This document shows positions 11,211-22,824 of a stretch of DNA of 64,000 nt, one piece after another. Each line of letters opens with the position of its first letter. The first letter of the stretch is position 1. The position numbers were made by a program, and so were the translations under genes. The notes under the pieces were generated by a model that saw only the letters and a list, made by a program, of their open reading frames with translations, ran no database searches and had not been told where the DNA came from. This DNA is from Fagopyrum homotropicum (taxonomy: Eukaryota; Streptophyta; Magnoliopsida; Caryophyllales; Polygonaceae): NCBI GenBank assembly GCA_033239125.1, contig BSWB01000001.1:25633501-25697500 (forward strand). The letters are read 5' to 3'.

Positions 11211-12352
11211 TGTCCAACGACGCATCAGGAGATAGTAGGGGAGCCTCCGGAGATCTTTTTATCAAGGGACAAGGTGACGTTAAAGTCCCCAACAAAGGCC
11301 CAAGGGGATCCGGAGTTAAGTAGACTAAGCGTAACAATACAGTACGTCCCAAAGACTAGTTCGGTCTTCAAGGATGTTGTTTGCGTAGATGAAGAAGCAC
11401 TCGAATAGAGTAGGGGAGGGAGTGGGGTTTGCAACGGAAGGTTTGGAGATGAGGCAGTGAATGAGTTGATCATTGATGAAGTTTGGGTTAAGGTGAAGGG
11501 TATTTGAGTTCCACAACACCCAGATGCGGCAGTTACAAGCATAGGGGGAGTTTGAATGATGCTTCCAACTTGGAAGAAGGCGAGAGGACATGTGACTCAT
11601 TCTAGTCCCCTTGATTCTGGTTTCAATGATGGCTATTACGTCAAGATTATGATGCTTGACAATATCCATGATAGCTCTTCTTTTTTAGGGTGGTTTAGTC
11701 CCCTAATGTTCCAAGCGTAAAGGTTGAGATTCATTGGGGGGCGATGGTGGAACCAGGGTCATCCTTGATGACTGACGAGGATAGGGTAGGGGATCGGGGA
11801 GGGAGAAAGGGGATGGGGTCTCAGGGAGCGCAAGAGAGAGTGTTTAGTTCTTGGGAAGAGGATCTGAAGAGGAAGAGCTAGGAGCAGGATTATCCGAAGG
11901 TAAGGGGGGGGGGGTAGAGTCGCAGTAGAAGAGAGCTCATTAGAGAGGTGAGCATGCGTGGAGGGGATCAACGATAGAGTGGAGGGTTTGGAAGTAGGGC
12001 TTAAAATCATTATGGATCAACGACAGAGCGGAGGGTTTGGAAGTAGGGCTTAAAGTCATTATGGAGCCAAGGGCTTAAAATCAATATGGATGCGAAGAGA
12101 GGCATTGGTGTGGGTAGAAGTGGTTTAAGGTAGGATCTTTGAAGCGATATGGGCCAAGGGCTTTCTTTGCCAAGGGCTTTGGGGGACCTTCAGTCCTACA
12201 TTGGTGACCAAACACCATGCATGTAGGACAATGAACCGGTAACCGGTCATACGTGACTCTTTGAGGCTCCATCGGGGCTATTAAGAAAAATTTCCCTAAT
12301 CACAGAAGCTTTGACGTCCACCAAGATTCTAGCAAAACCGAGTCTATCCTGG
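11211..12352 (-). pseudogene. LINE fragment: ORF1 C-terminal part and ORF2 endonuclease N-terminal part
   Basis: Read leftward from 12352, the ORF1 part shows an FARILVDVK-type segment and then a CCHC knuckle of the plant LINE kind (CPTCMVFGHQC, about 12210-12240), followed by a Pro/Ser-rich linker. ORF2 starts near 11734 with the apurinic-type endonuclease signature WNIRGLN, breaks frame, and continues at 11669 with DVIAIIETR (catalytic Glu), GRIWVLWN-like and GDFNVTL (catalytic Asp-Asn) segments, ending in SGGSPTIS near 11225. The rest of ORF2, including RT, is missing. Several frameshifts make it dead. It continues across element B at 21744-21870 and is repeated at 32902-33460, 54600-55633 and 60704-61140. 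Confidence 0.85.
11784..11818 (+). other. G-quadruplex-like tract in LINE (copy 1)
   Basis: Six runs of three or four G separated by 1-5 bases. In the copy-2 version (55149-55183) this tract lies beside two rearrangement breakpoints. Confidence 0.7.
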
Positions 12353-14867
12353 TGTAATACCTGGAAATTTAAACTCCGTTTAATACTGAATTCAACCGGA
12401 TTCCGATCCGTCAGCTTTTATCCTTTTAATAAAACGAGATTTAATTGCTATCATTTTATGTGACCTTGATTCACATAAAATGATAATTTGTGTAACCGGA
12501 AATAATTCCATACCTTTAAAATAAAATGATAACTTATATAATACAGTGAATAATTCCGTAATTTATTCCCGTACGTTTAACGTTTCCGGGCGAATAACGA
12601 GTATTATTTTCAGTCTCTTATTTTAGTTGAAGAGCAGGCCCAACATACCAAACCCAATTACTTGCCAGCCAGCCCAGCCCATGCTCTAACTAATCTAAAC
12701 CCTAATCAGCCCATTAATCAAGTTTAACCTAATTTTAACCTCACCTACTCAAATGGAAGACGCTACTCCCGCTGCCTGTTGATACGCCAGAAGAAACCGC
12801 CAGACGAGACGCTCCAGGACCACACCAACACCCTCCAAAGGGACTGTACGCGAAGGGTGGTGAAGACGACCGCCTGTGCCGGAGCCTACTGCAGCGTCGC
12901 GGACCGCCAGCGCCGTCGGAGTGCTGCAACGGATAACAACCGGAAGGCCAGTGCACTTCCCTCCTCGCCGGCTTCCTGTCGAACGAGTGCCGGACGAACC
13001 ACCACCAGGTGAACCACCAATCGCTATCTCGTCTCTCTTGTCCTTCCGTCGGCTCGCGAATTAACCCGTCGGTATACCGACGTTTCGCACAACAACCAAA
13101 CACACCGGAAGAGGCTTGCAGCAACGCCGATCGACACCGCAACGAGACCTTCGAGCAGCAGTGAGGAACAAACCAGCCGAGATCTCCACCGCTGTCGACT
13201 GCAGGACCGTCGCTGCCTGGAGCCTCCCTGCCGAACAGTAAACCCAGTAAGCCCTTCTCTGTGTACGTCCTCTACTCTTATGTATTGATGCTGGGGATGT
13301 ATTGTTGCTGGACCTTCTGGAGCGCATTGTGTGTACATATATATAATTGGGCTGACATGAAGATGAACGATACGGAGTATATACGTATATAGGTATAGGA
13401 GCCGGATCGTATATAGAGAAATATAGTGTAGAGTATATGTGTATATATAAATGGATGTAGAGGCGAAAGGATTTAAATAAAATATCCGTTTAGTGCAGTG
13501 TAATGTATAAATTTTTATAAAGTATGCAAGTGCAAGTGCAGTGTACGTAATGTGTATATATATATATATAAATATAAATAAGTATATGTAGGTATAAGTA
13601 CAGGCGAATAGATAAGTACGTATATGTGAATCGGTTCGATGAGTGCTGTACATATGTAGGTATGAGATGAGAGATACAAGTGTATAAATATGAATAAATA
13701 GAGTGTGTATACATGAGTATATACACCAATGAATAAAGGTAACGTACATACATATACTTATATACTTAGGTATAAGAATGGAATAATAACCGGGAAGGAA
13801 TGATGTCGTTTTCTTGACGAGTGTTTGAGATTTAATCTCATAACCTTTAGTAAGCTAACCTTGAGAACCAGATTAGAGGAAACGAGCTTTAAAAGAAAAG
13901 ATTAGAACTAAATAATAGACTTTTTCAAAAATTTGAGATCAAAGGGTAAAATGGTCTTTTACCGTAAGAGAGCTTTTTCCGTAATTCCTTCGCATGAGGT
14001 TGGATATCTGGATGTAATTTTGATCCACATGCCTTATTTGACAGGCGTTTGAGTTACCACGAGTACAGACCGATCTGAGACTTGTTAGAGTGTGACTTGA
14101 CCCAGGTAAGTCCATGCGACTTACTTAGCCGGTTTCTGGATGTTAGTTGAATGATAATGGTGGTGTGTGCGATGTGTGTTTATAATAACAACTTGTTAGG
14201 ACGACCGCCGTTGTTATGTGTTAAGGCCCAAGTGTATGTATAACGGGCCGTGACATCACTGCCCAGCTCTGCCAGGAGACTGGGAGGTTCTCTATACCCA
14301 GACCATCCAGGTACACGGTGAGATGCATCGGATCCACTCCTGATGGGTACACGGGGGCGGATGCGAGGTTTGGGAATCCCTCGTGTCACAAAATAAGTAT
14401 CATTAGAGTGAATGACTTAAATGAAGATAATAAATGGATTGTTTGAAAGCATGATGAGTGTTTATTATTTTATGTGTGTGTGTGCTATTATTATTCTCCT
14501 AATGTTTAGATAACTAGCTAATGGTTGTTTCGTTGTGTTTTTAGATTTTCTGCAGGTTAGAACAGCAGCTGAGTGATCCGGAAGTAGTGGTCAGCCGGGT
14601 CTCCGTACTCCTTAGAGTGGGGGTTGGGGTTGATAATTGTCGTTCTTTCGTTTATAAGACAGTTGATCGTTTTTCTCTTGTTAAGTACCTTAGGCTGCTA
14701 GACCGTGTTGCATTCATTCCTTTAAAAATACTTTTTCATGAATTTCGGTTTTTCTTATTTGTGTCTTGTTGCAAGATCCTAGTAATATTGTTGTCAAACT
14801 GAGGTCGGGACCCATTGTGAGGTCCTAACCAGCAATGCTCCGAGTTTTGAGAATTCGGGGTGTTACA
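12353..14867 (+). repeat. 5' LTR of element B
   Basis: TGTAATACC to GGGGTGTTACA. Contains the 15-bp-stem hairpin (12449-12485), a telomere-like AACCCTAA word near 12700, a (TA)n-rich part (13340-13570), a splice-donor-like CAGGTAAGTCC at 14103 with a hairpin, and acceptor-like AG sites at 14542-14543 and 14554-14555. Confidence 0.95.
12449..12485. promoter_or_regulatory. Conserved LTR stem-loop
   Basis: TATCATTTTATGTGA, 7-nt loop, TCACATAAAATGATA: a perfect 15-bp stem about 100 bp from the LTR start. Same element at 8421-8457, 19323-19359, 30369-30405, 40292-40328 and, decayed, 58184-58219. Confidence 0.8.
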
Positions 14868-14870
14868 ACA

Positions 14871-14883
14871 TGGTATTAGAGCT
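14871..14883 (+). other. Primer-binding site of element B (tRNA-Met type)
   Basis: TGGTATTAGAGCT lies 3 nt after the LTR; it equals the element C site with a C-to-T change at the sixth base. Confidence 0.85.
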
Positions 14884-17800
14884 CTAGGTTGGCAACAATG
14901 GCACTTGAAATCTTCTGAAAGACCGAATAAGTATTAAGCAGAACCCGAAAGGGATTTGAGTTTTAAAAAGGGAACTTTTGGTTTTCAAATACATGCATAG
15001 TCTGGGTGGGAATAGAAAAGTACGGCTGACCACCACTACGACCGCGAATCTCAGAATGCTTAGTATGGACTTTAGGTTTACTTTAGTTGGACGTTTTAGC
15101 TTGCTTATAAAGATATGTGAATAGATAAGTATATGACGAAGATTAGTAGAAATTGTAGTTATGTTATGTCCTTAACGGAGATAACATAATGAGTTTCTCA
15201 CCCCTTTGACACATCTAAGTAGACTTTGAAGGGTGTCAACGTGAGGACTAGTATGCACATCATATGTGCATTAGGGTAGACGAACGGCGGACAACTCCTT
15301 CGAGCTTGTGGAGGAACGTTGAGGCGGAAAAGTGAAGATCAAAAGACAACGCCAACGACAATAACAAGAAGGAGATACAGCCAACTCCACAGGGTCCAAC
15401 GAAGAAAATCCATGAGAGAGGTTCCGGAAAAGCGTTGGCTGACCGGTAATTATACAAATTAGGAGAGATAACCCATAAATTCTTTCAAGTGTGGTGGAAA
15501 GCAACGTTACACACAAAGAAGATGACGACAGAAACAAGCATAGGTGTGAAAGTCAAAGAGAGGTGGTAGGACTCAGACAAGAGATATAGAATTCAAGCTC
15601 ACTGACGGACCAGAAGGTAAAAGTTGATGCCAGAAACAGAACAAAATGTGATCATCTCGACAGTCTACTCGACACCACAATTAAAATGGATAACCAAGAC
15701 AGTCAAAAGCATAGATGTCTATACGAAATACATTGTCCATCCAAATATGAAGAATTAAAGAGCTGTAAAATGGAAGCATTTGCGTTGCAAACAAGTGAAA
15801 GACAGATTTCACCAACATGGAAGCGGAGTGACTTTCTAGAAGACAAGTGAGTGACAACAAGGGCCGTGATACAAATATCAAAATCATAGAATCCTGAAAG
15901 CAGAGTCAAAGGGATCACTATAAAGGCAGCATTATAATACCAATCAAATAAGGGAGTTTGTAAGAAGGATCTTGGCGTACCCGAATGGCCACAATAATCT
16001 CCCTCACACAAGTGGACTTAAAAAAAAATAATAATAATAAAAAAATAAAAAAAAAATAAAAAAATTCAACACCAACGATTTACCCCGGAAAACCACGAGC
16101 AGCTGATGGCTGAGGTAAAAGTAATTGCGAAGATGCATATACGAGCTATCGTGGGAGAATTGACGAGTCCGTTGACGGTAGACGAATGATAATTCTAAAC
16201 TCGGAAAGAGTATAACGCCCTTATAGTGTGAAAGAGAAGTGTAGATTATAGAAGAGTTAAAGAAGTACAAGCGGAGAAACTAGAGAGGATAGATTTCCAC
16301 TAGGTTTATCAAATTTCAAAGAGATAAAAGAAACGTAAGTCTATGATCTTGTAGAAGGTCAATTGTAGACTACTTGGCAACAACTGGGACTTTACACGTG
16401 CGGGTTAACAGGTGGTGACTGGTTGCCAAGTAATAAGAATAACCACAGAGTTACAAAAGAACTGTATTGACATGAGGATGAATCCTTAAAGTGACCAATT
16501 GCGGCAGCTGTGAAGTCAATCAATACGAGTGCTAGTAATACTGAATAAGTTCAAGTCAGTAACTCTAAAGAGAATTGACGGTCCGAAATGACCCCTTATA
16601 TCAGTAATGATATAAAAAGAATTAATGTGAGCAGTTCTTGTCTACTGACTAAGGAAAATGTTACTAATCACGGATAGTATGGATGGATTCGTATAAGGAG
16701 AACAGAGGGGTAAGAAGAAGCAGATGGTTTTGACCAAGTCATACGTCAGTCCGGACAAAAGGGTATGCTTCCGAGAAAAAGTTGGGGTCAATTTTCGAAA
16801 TTTACAAAGGAGCCCTTATGACTAAAGATGTGACACATAATAATTGGAATTATAGAGGCGGCACAAACATAGAGAATATAATTTAATGCAGCGGTGAAAA
16901 GTTTTATTGAGTTTTGAGGTGATTGTAAATGGAACCTACATCTTTGTTGGAACAGAAATCAGGAAGAATTTAAAGTGAAATGGTGGTACTTCAATGAAAA
17001 TCTAAGTTAACCCTGATAACCAATAATATGTAGATGGAGGAGTAGTAGTGAGATTGCATACAAATGGGGTAAAGATTTAAAGAAGGTAAAGCGACATGAG
17101 TATAAGGGGAAACATAATAAATGCAATGCGAAAAGTTGGATTGGTGAGAAAATCATATGCATCTGATGTATCGTATACAAATGGTACCATTAGATGTTTA
17201 ATAAAAGTTATACTATCGGACCGAGGACACTATGATGGATTAAGTGTAAACCAAGCGTATAACTTAACCGGTGAAAAGGAAAGTCATGTATCAAAATGCG
17301 GGTCATGCTAAATTTAAATAAAGTCTTGAGATGAGGATGTCCTTAGGAAATCTATGTAAGAGTACAAAGTAACTGAAGTTCCAACACATCATGGGTAGTA
17401 ATGATCATCAGACAGTTAGAAACCAATGCAGAGAAGAAGAACGTAAAAGATGAGTTACCTAGTAGAAGAATTCGCAAGACGAACTGGAGAGACCAAAAGA
17501 GATAAAATGTCGACCCGGATATGAGGATCTAAGGTATATGGAATGGATGCCTACAAATGAGTGTAGAAGCAAGATGTAGACTATACAAGTGTGAAGGGGT
17601 TTTGACCTCCTCAAAGATATAGGAATTGGGAAGAAGTCGCAATGCCGGTACCAAAGAGTTGAAACCTTGTAGTGGAAACAACGGAGTTGTATGAAGGCGA
17701 TATTGTCGGTAACACCAGCGAAGGAATGTATATATGATAACGGCCTTGGTGGACTCGAAAATCCAAGGTAACCCCAATTATCACGGGACCTAAGTCATCA

Positions 17801-19189
17801 ACATCGATGGTCCATGCAAAGGGAACTACAAGCTGAGGATAATTAAAGTCACCAGAACTACAAAGACACTTACCAGCCATCGATGAAGACTTGGAATGAC
17901 TATTTATGTCAGGATGAATGACCCAGTTGGGCTCGAGAAGTAGAGTTAGCCTAAAGAACAGAAGTGTGGAAGATAAAACAAATTAGCGAAGCATGAAAGG
18001 ATTAATCTGGCACATGATGCTCACCAAGAATTTAACGCCAGTATAGGTATAAAAAGAGTAAGTCCGGGATATTGAGATAGGTCAATTATAGACTGACCGA
18101 CGTCAACTGAGGAGATGTAAGTGTTGGGTGGTATTGACGAGTAGGTACCATTAAGAAGAGACATTAGTGATTGTGGATTTGAGAGGTAACTTTACCGATA
18201 CCTTGGAGGGTTCTGCAAGTAGGCAACGATAACCTTCTGGGATGATTTAAGGATATAGAGAGAATCGGGTTAGAGGTTGCTTACTGGTTGGTTAAGAACA
18301 GTCTACGGGTGAGTAAGAGAGTAAGGGTCTGTTTGAAGAGGATCCTGCTAGTATTAGAAGGAAAGTATAGGCGGGAGTTGGGTAAATCTTGTTGACCCTT
18401 CGAAAGACGTCATTGTGACTAATGAGTGTTACACCAGAAGCGTGGTAGGCCATAAACCACAGATGAAGAAAATCAATGTTAGGTTAACTATGATTTCAAG
18501 TTAAGGAATTAGAGATCTATATAAAAAAGTCCACTTGGATGTGTGATTTGTTTCGAGTTATATAAATGAGAAAGCTTGACAAGAAGTAGGTGAAAACCAT
18601 TAATTAAGGAACGATCCAATAAGGTCACATTGAGGAAACCCGGCCAAGCGGTTTGTATTACAAAGAGCATTAAGCACTTAGTAAGGTACCGACAGAAGTT
18701 TAAGATAACTATTTCATAATCGATAGTCGGGAACTTTCAAAAGGAACAAGCAAGTGGGCCAGTGGTTATGGTTTGGTAGAGTCATCAAAAGAGCTGGAAG
18801 TAAGTTTAGAAAACCAAACCTTTGAGAGAGTACCTACCGAATCCGAGGCACGTCATCAGCTATGAAAATAAGAAAATTTAGCCGGTTCATGCTTTGTAGA
18901 GTTCCAGTTGTCTAGACGAGAAATCGAGGAGGCTACTTAGGAAACGGAAGAGAGCATTAGAAATGGTTACCCTGAGTACCTTGCGGAGTTAGCCGCTACT
19001 TCTGTATCGACGAGTTAGTACTCGGATGATGTGTGGTTTGATCTTCAGTTTTGTTTTATTGGATTGCGTGATTATGTTTTATGTGATGTATGTTTGAGTA
19101 TGATATTTGAGTAGTTGCATGGCAAGAAACAAAAATTTTATGAAAACTAAGAGTTACAAAGAAAGTCGAATGATTAGTTACATTACTCT

Positions 19190-19220
19190 AAGTTTCGGGA
19201 CGAAACTTATTTTAAGGGGG
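19190..19220 (+). promoter_or_regulatory. Hairpin and polypurine tract of element B
   Basis: AAGTTTCG-GGA-CGAAACTT is an 8-bp stem with a 3-nt loop, followed by TTTAAGGGGG, six bases before the 3' LTR. The same arrangement occurs in element C at 40153-40183. Confidence 0.8.
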
Positions 19221-19226
19221 TACTGA

Positions 19227-21743
19227 TGTAATACCCGGAAATTTAAACTCCGTTTAATACTGAATTCAACCGGATTCCGATCCGTCAGCTTTTATCCTTT
19301 TAATAAAACGAGATTTAATTGCTATCATTTTATGTGACCTTGATTCACATAAAATGATAATTTATGTAACCGGAAATAATTCCATACCTTTAAAATAAAA
19401 TGATAACTTATATAATACAGTGAATAATTCGGTAATTTATTCCCGTACGTTTAACGTTTCCGGGCGAATAACGAGTATTATTTTCAGTCTCTTATGTTAG
19501 TTGAAGAGCAGGCCCAACATACCAAACCCAATTACTTGCCAGCCAGCCCAGCCCATGCTCTAACTAATCTAAACCCTAATCAGCCCATTAATCAAGTTTA
19601 ACCTAATTTTAACCTCACCTACTCAAATGGAAGACGCTACTCCCGCTGCCTGTTGATACGCCAGAAGAAACCGCCAGACGAGACGCTCCAGGACCACACC
19701 AACACCCTCCAAAGGGACTGTACGCGAAGGGTGGTGAAGACGACCGCCTGTGCCGGAGCCTACTGCAGCGTCCCGGACCGCCAGCGCCGTCGGAGTGCTG
19801 CAACGGATAACAACCGGAAGGCCAGTGCACTTCCCTCCTCGCCGGCTTCCTGTCGACCGAGTGCCGGACGAACCACCACCAGGTGAACCACCAATCGCTA
19901 TCTCGTCTCTCTTGTCCTTCCGTCGGCTCGCGAATTAACCCGTCGGTATACCGACGTTTCGCACAACAACCAAACACACCGGAAGAGGCTTGCAGCAACG
20001 CCGATCGACACCGCAATGAGACCTTCGAGCAGCAGTGAGGAACAAACCAGCCGAGATCTCCACCGATGTCGACTGCAGGACCGTCGCTGCCTGGAGCCTC
20101 CCTGCCGAACAGTAAACCCAGTAAGCCCTTCTCTGTGTACGTCCTCTACTCTTATGTATTGATGCTGGGGATGTATTGTTGCTGGACCTTTTGGAGCGCA
20201 TTGTGTGTACATATATATAATTGGGCTGACATGAAGATGAACGATACGGAGTATATACGTATATAGGTATAGGAGCCGGATCGTATATAGAGAAATATAG
20301 TGTAGAGTATATGTGTATATATAAATGGATGTAGAGGCGAAAGGATTTAAATAAAATATCCGTTTAGTGCAGTGTAATGTATAAATTTTTATAAAGTATG
20401 CAAGTGCAAGTGCAGTGTACGTAATGTGTATATATATATATATAAATATAAATAAGTATATGTAGGTATAAGTACAGGCGAATAGATAAGTACGTATATG
20501 TGAATCGGTTCGATGAGTGCTGTACATATGTAGGTATGAGATGAGAGATACAAGTGTATAAATATGAATAAATAGAGTGTGTATACATGAGTATATACAC
20601 CAATGAATAAAGGTAACGTACATACATATACTTATATACTTAGGTATAAGAATGGAATAATAACCGGGAAGGAATGATGTCGTTTTCTTGACGAGTGTTT
20701 GAGATTTAATCTCATAACCTTTAGTAAGCTAACCTTGAGAACCAGATTAGAGGAAACGAGCTTTAAAAGAAAAGATTAGAACTAAATAATAGACTTTTTC
20801 AAAAATTTGAGATCAAAGGGTAAAATGGTCTTTTACCGTAAGAGAGCTTTTTCCGTAATTCCTTCGCATGAGGTTGGATATCTGGATGTAATTTTGATCC
20901 ACATGCCTTATTTGACAGGCGTTTGAGTTACCACGAGTACAGACCGATCTGAGACTTGTTAGAGTGTGACTTGACCCAGGTAAGTCCATGCGACTTACTT
21001 AGCCGGTTTCTGGATGTTAGTTGAATGATAATGGTGGTGTGTGCGATGTGTGTTTATAATAACAACTTGTTAGGACGACCGCCGTTGTTATGTGTTAAGG
21101 CCCAAGTGTATGTATAACGGGCCGTGACATCACTGCCCAGCTCTGCCAGGAGACTGGGAGGTTCTCTATACCCAGACCATCCAGGTACACGGTGAGATGC
21201 ATCGGATCCACTCCTGATGGGTACACGGGGGCGGAGGCGAGGTTTGGGAATCCCTCGTGTCACAAAATAAGTATCATTAGAGTGAATGACTTAAATGAAG
21301 ATAATAAATGGATTGTTTGAAAGCATGATGAGTGTTTATTATTTTATGTGTGTGTGTGTGCTATTATTATTCTCCTAATGTTTAGATAACTAGCTAATGG
21401 TTGTTTCGTTGTGTTTTTAGATTTTCTGCAGGTTAGAACAGCAGCTGAGTGATCCGGAAGTAGTGGTCAGCCGGGTCTCCGTACTCCTTAGAGTGGGGGT
21501 TGGGGTTGATAATTGTCGTTCTTTCGTTTATAAGACAGTTGATCGTTTTTCTCTTGTTAAGTACCTTAGGCTGCTAGACCGTGTTGCATTCATTCCTTTA
21601 AAAATACTTTTTCATGAATTTCGGTTTTTCTTATTTGTGTCTTGTTGCAAGATCCTAGTAATATTGTTGTCAAACTGAGGTCGGGACCCATTGTGAGGTC
21701 CTAACCAGCAATGCTCCGAGTTTTGAGAATTCGGGGTGTTACA
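19227..21743 (+). repeat. 3' LTR of element B
   Basis: Nearly identical to 12353-14867; a GT microsatellite near 21348 is one repeat longer. Ends GGGGTGTTACA. Confidence 0.95.
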
Positions 21744-21870
21744 CCTGGTTTGCGGAGCATGAGTTGGTGAGAATGGGGTGCTAATGGTCAGTCCGATATT
21801 TGCAAGCATACGGGGAGACCAGAACCTATAGTTGAGGTCATGGAAAGATGCCCAAACAGAATGGACGAGA
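21744..21870 (-). pseudogene. LINE ORF1 fragment, upstream part (split off by element B)
   Basis: Resumes the minus-strand LINE of 11211-12352 after the CCTGG target duplication (21744-21748). In the minus frame it reads as the mid-part of a plant LINE ORF1 (WASFHDLNYRFWSP, then LANIGLTISTPFS), which precedes the FARILVDVK segment on the other side of the insertion. Truncated upstream; no start visible. Confidence 0.7.
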
Positions 21871-22216
21871 GACTGGAATAATCAATCCGATTTGAATATA
21901 ATATATATTATTTTGATTTCTTTTTCAAAGTAAGCATAATATCAATCCAATTTAAACACAAAACCAGAGAGCGTCCCGCGTGGACATTAGGCTATTACTC
22001 ATGTAGTCATGTACACGAGTAAACTGAGTTTTTTAGGCAAAAATGAATATCACATTCTCATTCTCACCCATACATTTTCGAAGTTCTACAACCCTTATTA
22101 TCACTTCTTATTATTGAGACGTGTCATTTTTCAGCAAATATCACCCACATATATAATTATAACGTGGTTTTATCAAAAAAAAACTATAGTCTAATTTTAA
22201 ACCTAAATCATCCCTA
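21871..22216. other. AT-rich DNA at tandem-unit end, no gene seen
   Basis: Lies between the LINE remnant and the start of unit 2. It includes a TA-rich stretch near 21900. No domain or repeat recognised. Confidence 0.5.
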
Positions 22217-22824
22217 CTAATTATAATTACATCTGATTTTATTTTTAATTTTCTATTCCAAATCCCACGTGTACCAACTCAAACTATTTTTATGAGTTTT
22301 TTATTTATTAAAATCAAATTATAGTAATTATTAATAAGGTCATAGTAAAAACGTTATCTCCTCTTTTTTTACTTATAAATATCAATTAATGTTTTTTCAA
22401 TTTTTCATCGACTATAACTAATAATTCGAATTTTTATTAATCAAAATATTTCTGATTTAGAAAGAAATAATTTGTATTGTAACATATTTTAAATTATATA
22501 TAAAAATCCGCATAAGATATGGGTAAGGAATTAATTACTTAGATAAACGAGATAATATAATTTGTTATTAAGGAAATCAATCACGAAAGTATACTTGAAG
22601 AACATAATCTCAGTAATTTTCTAAAAGAGAACAAACTAAAATGAATTATAATAGAATAATACTTTAAAAAATTTCAATCTATTGAATAAATTACTTTTAA
22701 AGCTGACTTTAGAAAAACGGTCAACAGTGTAAAAAATTTCAACTGGAAAATTGGTCGAACAGTTATCGGGCAATGTCCGAGAGAGCGCGCTTATTCTTCT
22801 TCTTCTTCTCTTAATAAGAAAGTA

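Larger units (their letters stand above)
14868..19226 (+). other. Non-coding internal region of element B
   Basis: The first 240 bp match the C leader (34776-35020). About 15110-18825 is purine-rich DNA without long frames. A 71-codon frame at 17096 and a minus-strand 82-codon frame at 17529-17777 are not convincing genes; the second has a similar frame in element D (62636-62830). From about 18826 the sequence matches the end of C pol (chromodomain region) with stops, then the pre-tract hairpin (19190-19208) and the polypurine tract (19211-19220). Confidence 0.85.
12353..21743 (+). mobile_element. Complete non-coding Tekay-derived LARD (element B)
   Basis: A full 9391-bp LTR element between target duplications CCTGG (12348-12352 and 21744-21748). 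The two LTRs (2515 and 2517 bp) differ by eye at about 11 positions plus one 2-bp indel, near 0.4 percent, so insertion was recent. The internal 4.36 kb has the primer site and leader of element C at the left and the pol 3' tail plus polypurine tract of element C at the right, but no gag or pol between them. A second family member (element D, minus strand, from 55634) shares the same internal non-coding DNA. It must depend on proteins from an autonomous Tekay element. Confidence 0.95.
1..22216. repeat. Tandem segmental duplication, copy 1 (with two later insertions)
   Basis: Position 1 aligns with 22217, and the match continues colinearly to about 8319 and then 11069-12352. The repeat distance is 22216 bp. 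Subtracting the solo LTR (8320-11063) and element B (12353-21743), each with its 5-bp target duplication, leaves a pre-insertion unit of about 10.07 kb. By eye the first 1.5 kb differs from copy 2 by roughly 1 percent. The left edge of the unit lies outside the window. Confidence 0.85.

Noticed and set aside
13024..13749. 241-codon minus-strand frame in the B LTR
   Set aside because: Composition is Tyr/Ile/His-rich from TA-rich DNA plus antisense of GC-rich LTR DNA. No domain, and it simply recurs in the other LTR.
17096..17311. 71-codon frame in element B with an LSDRGHYDG segment recalling integrase
   Set aside because: Only a few residues resemble the integrase SDRG motif, with no other integrase sequence around it.
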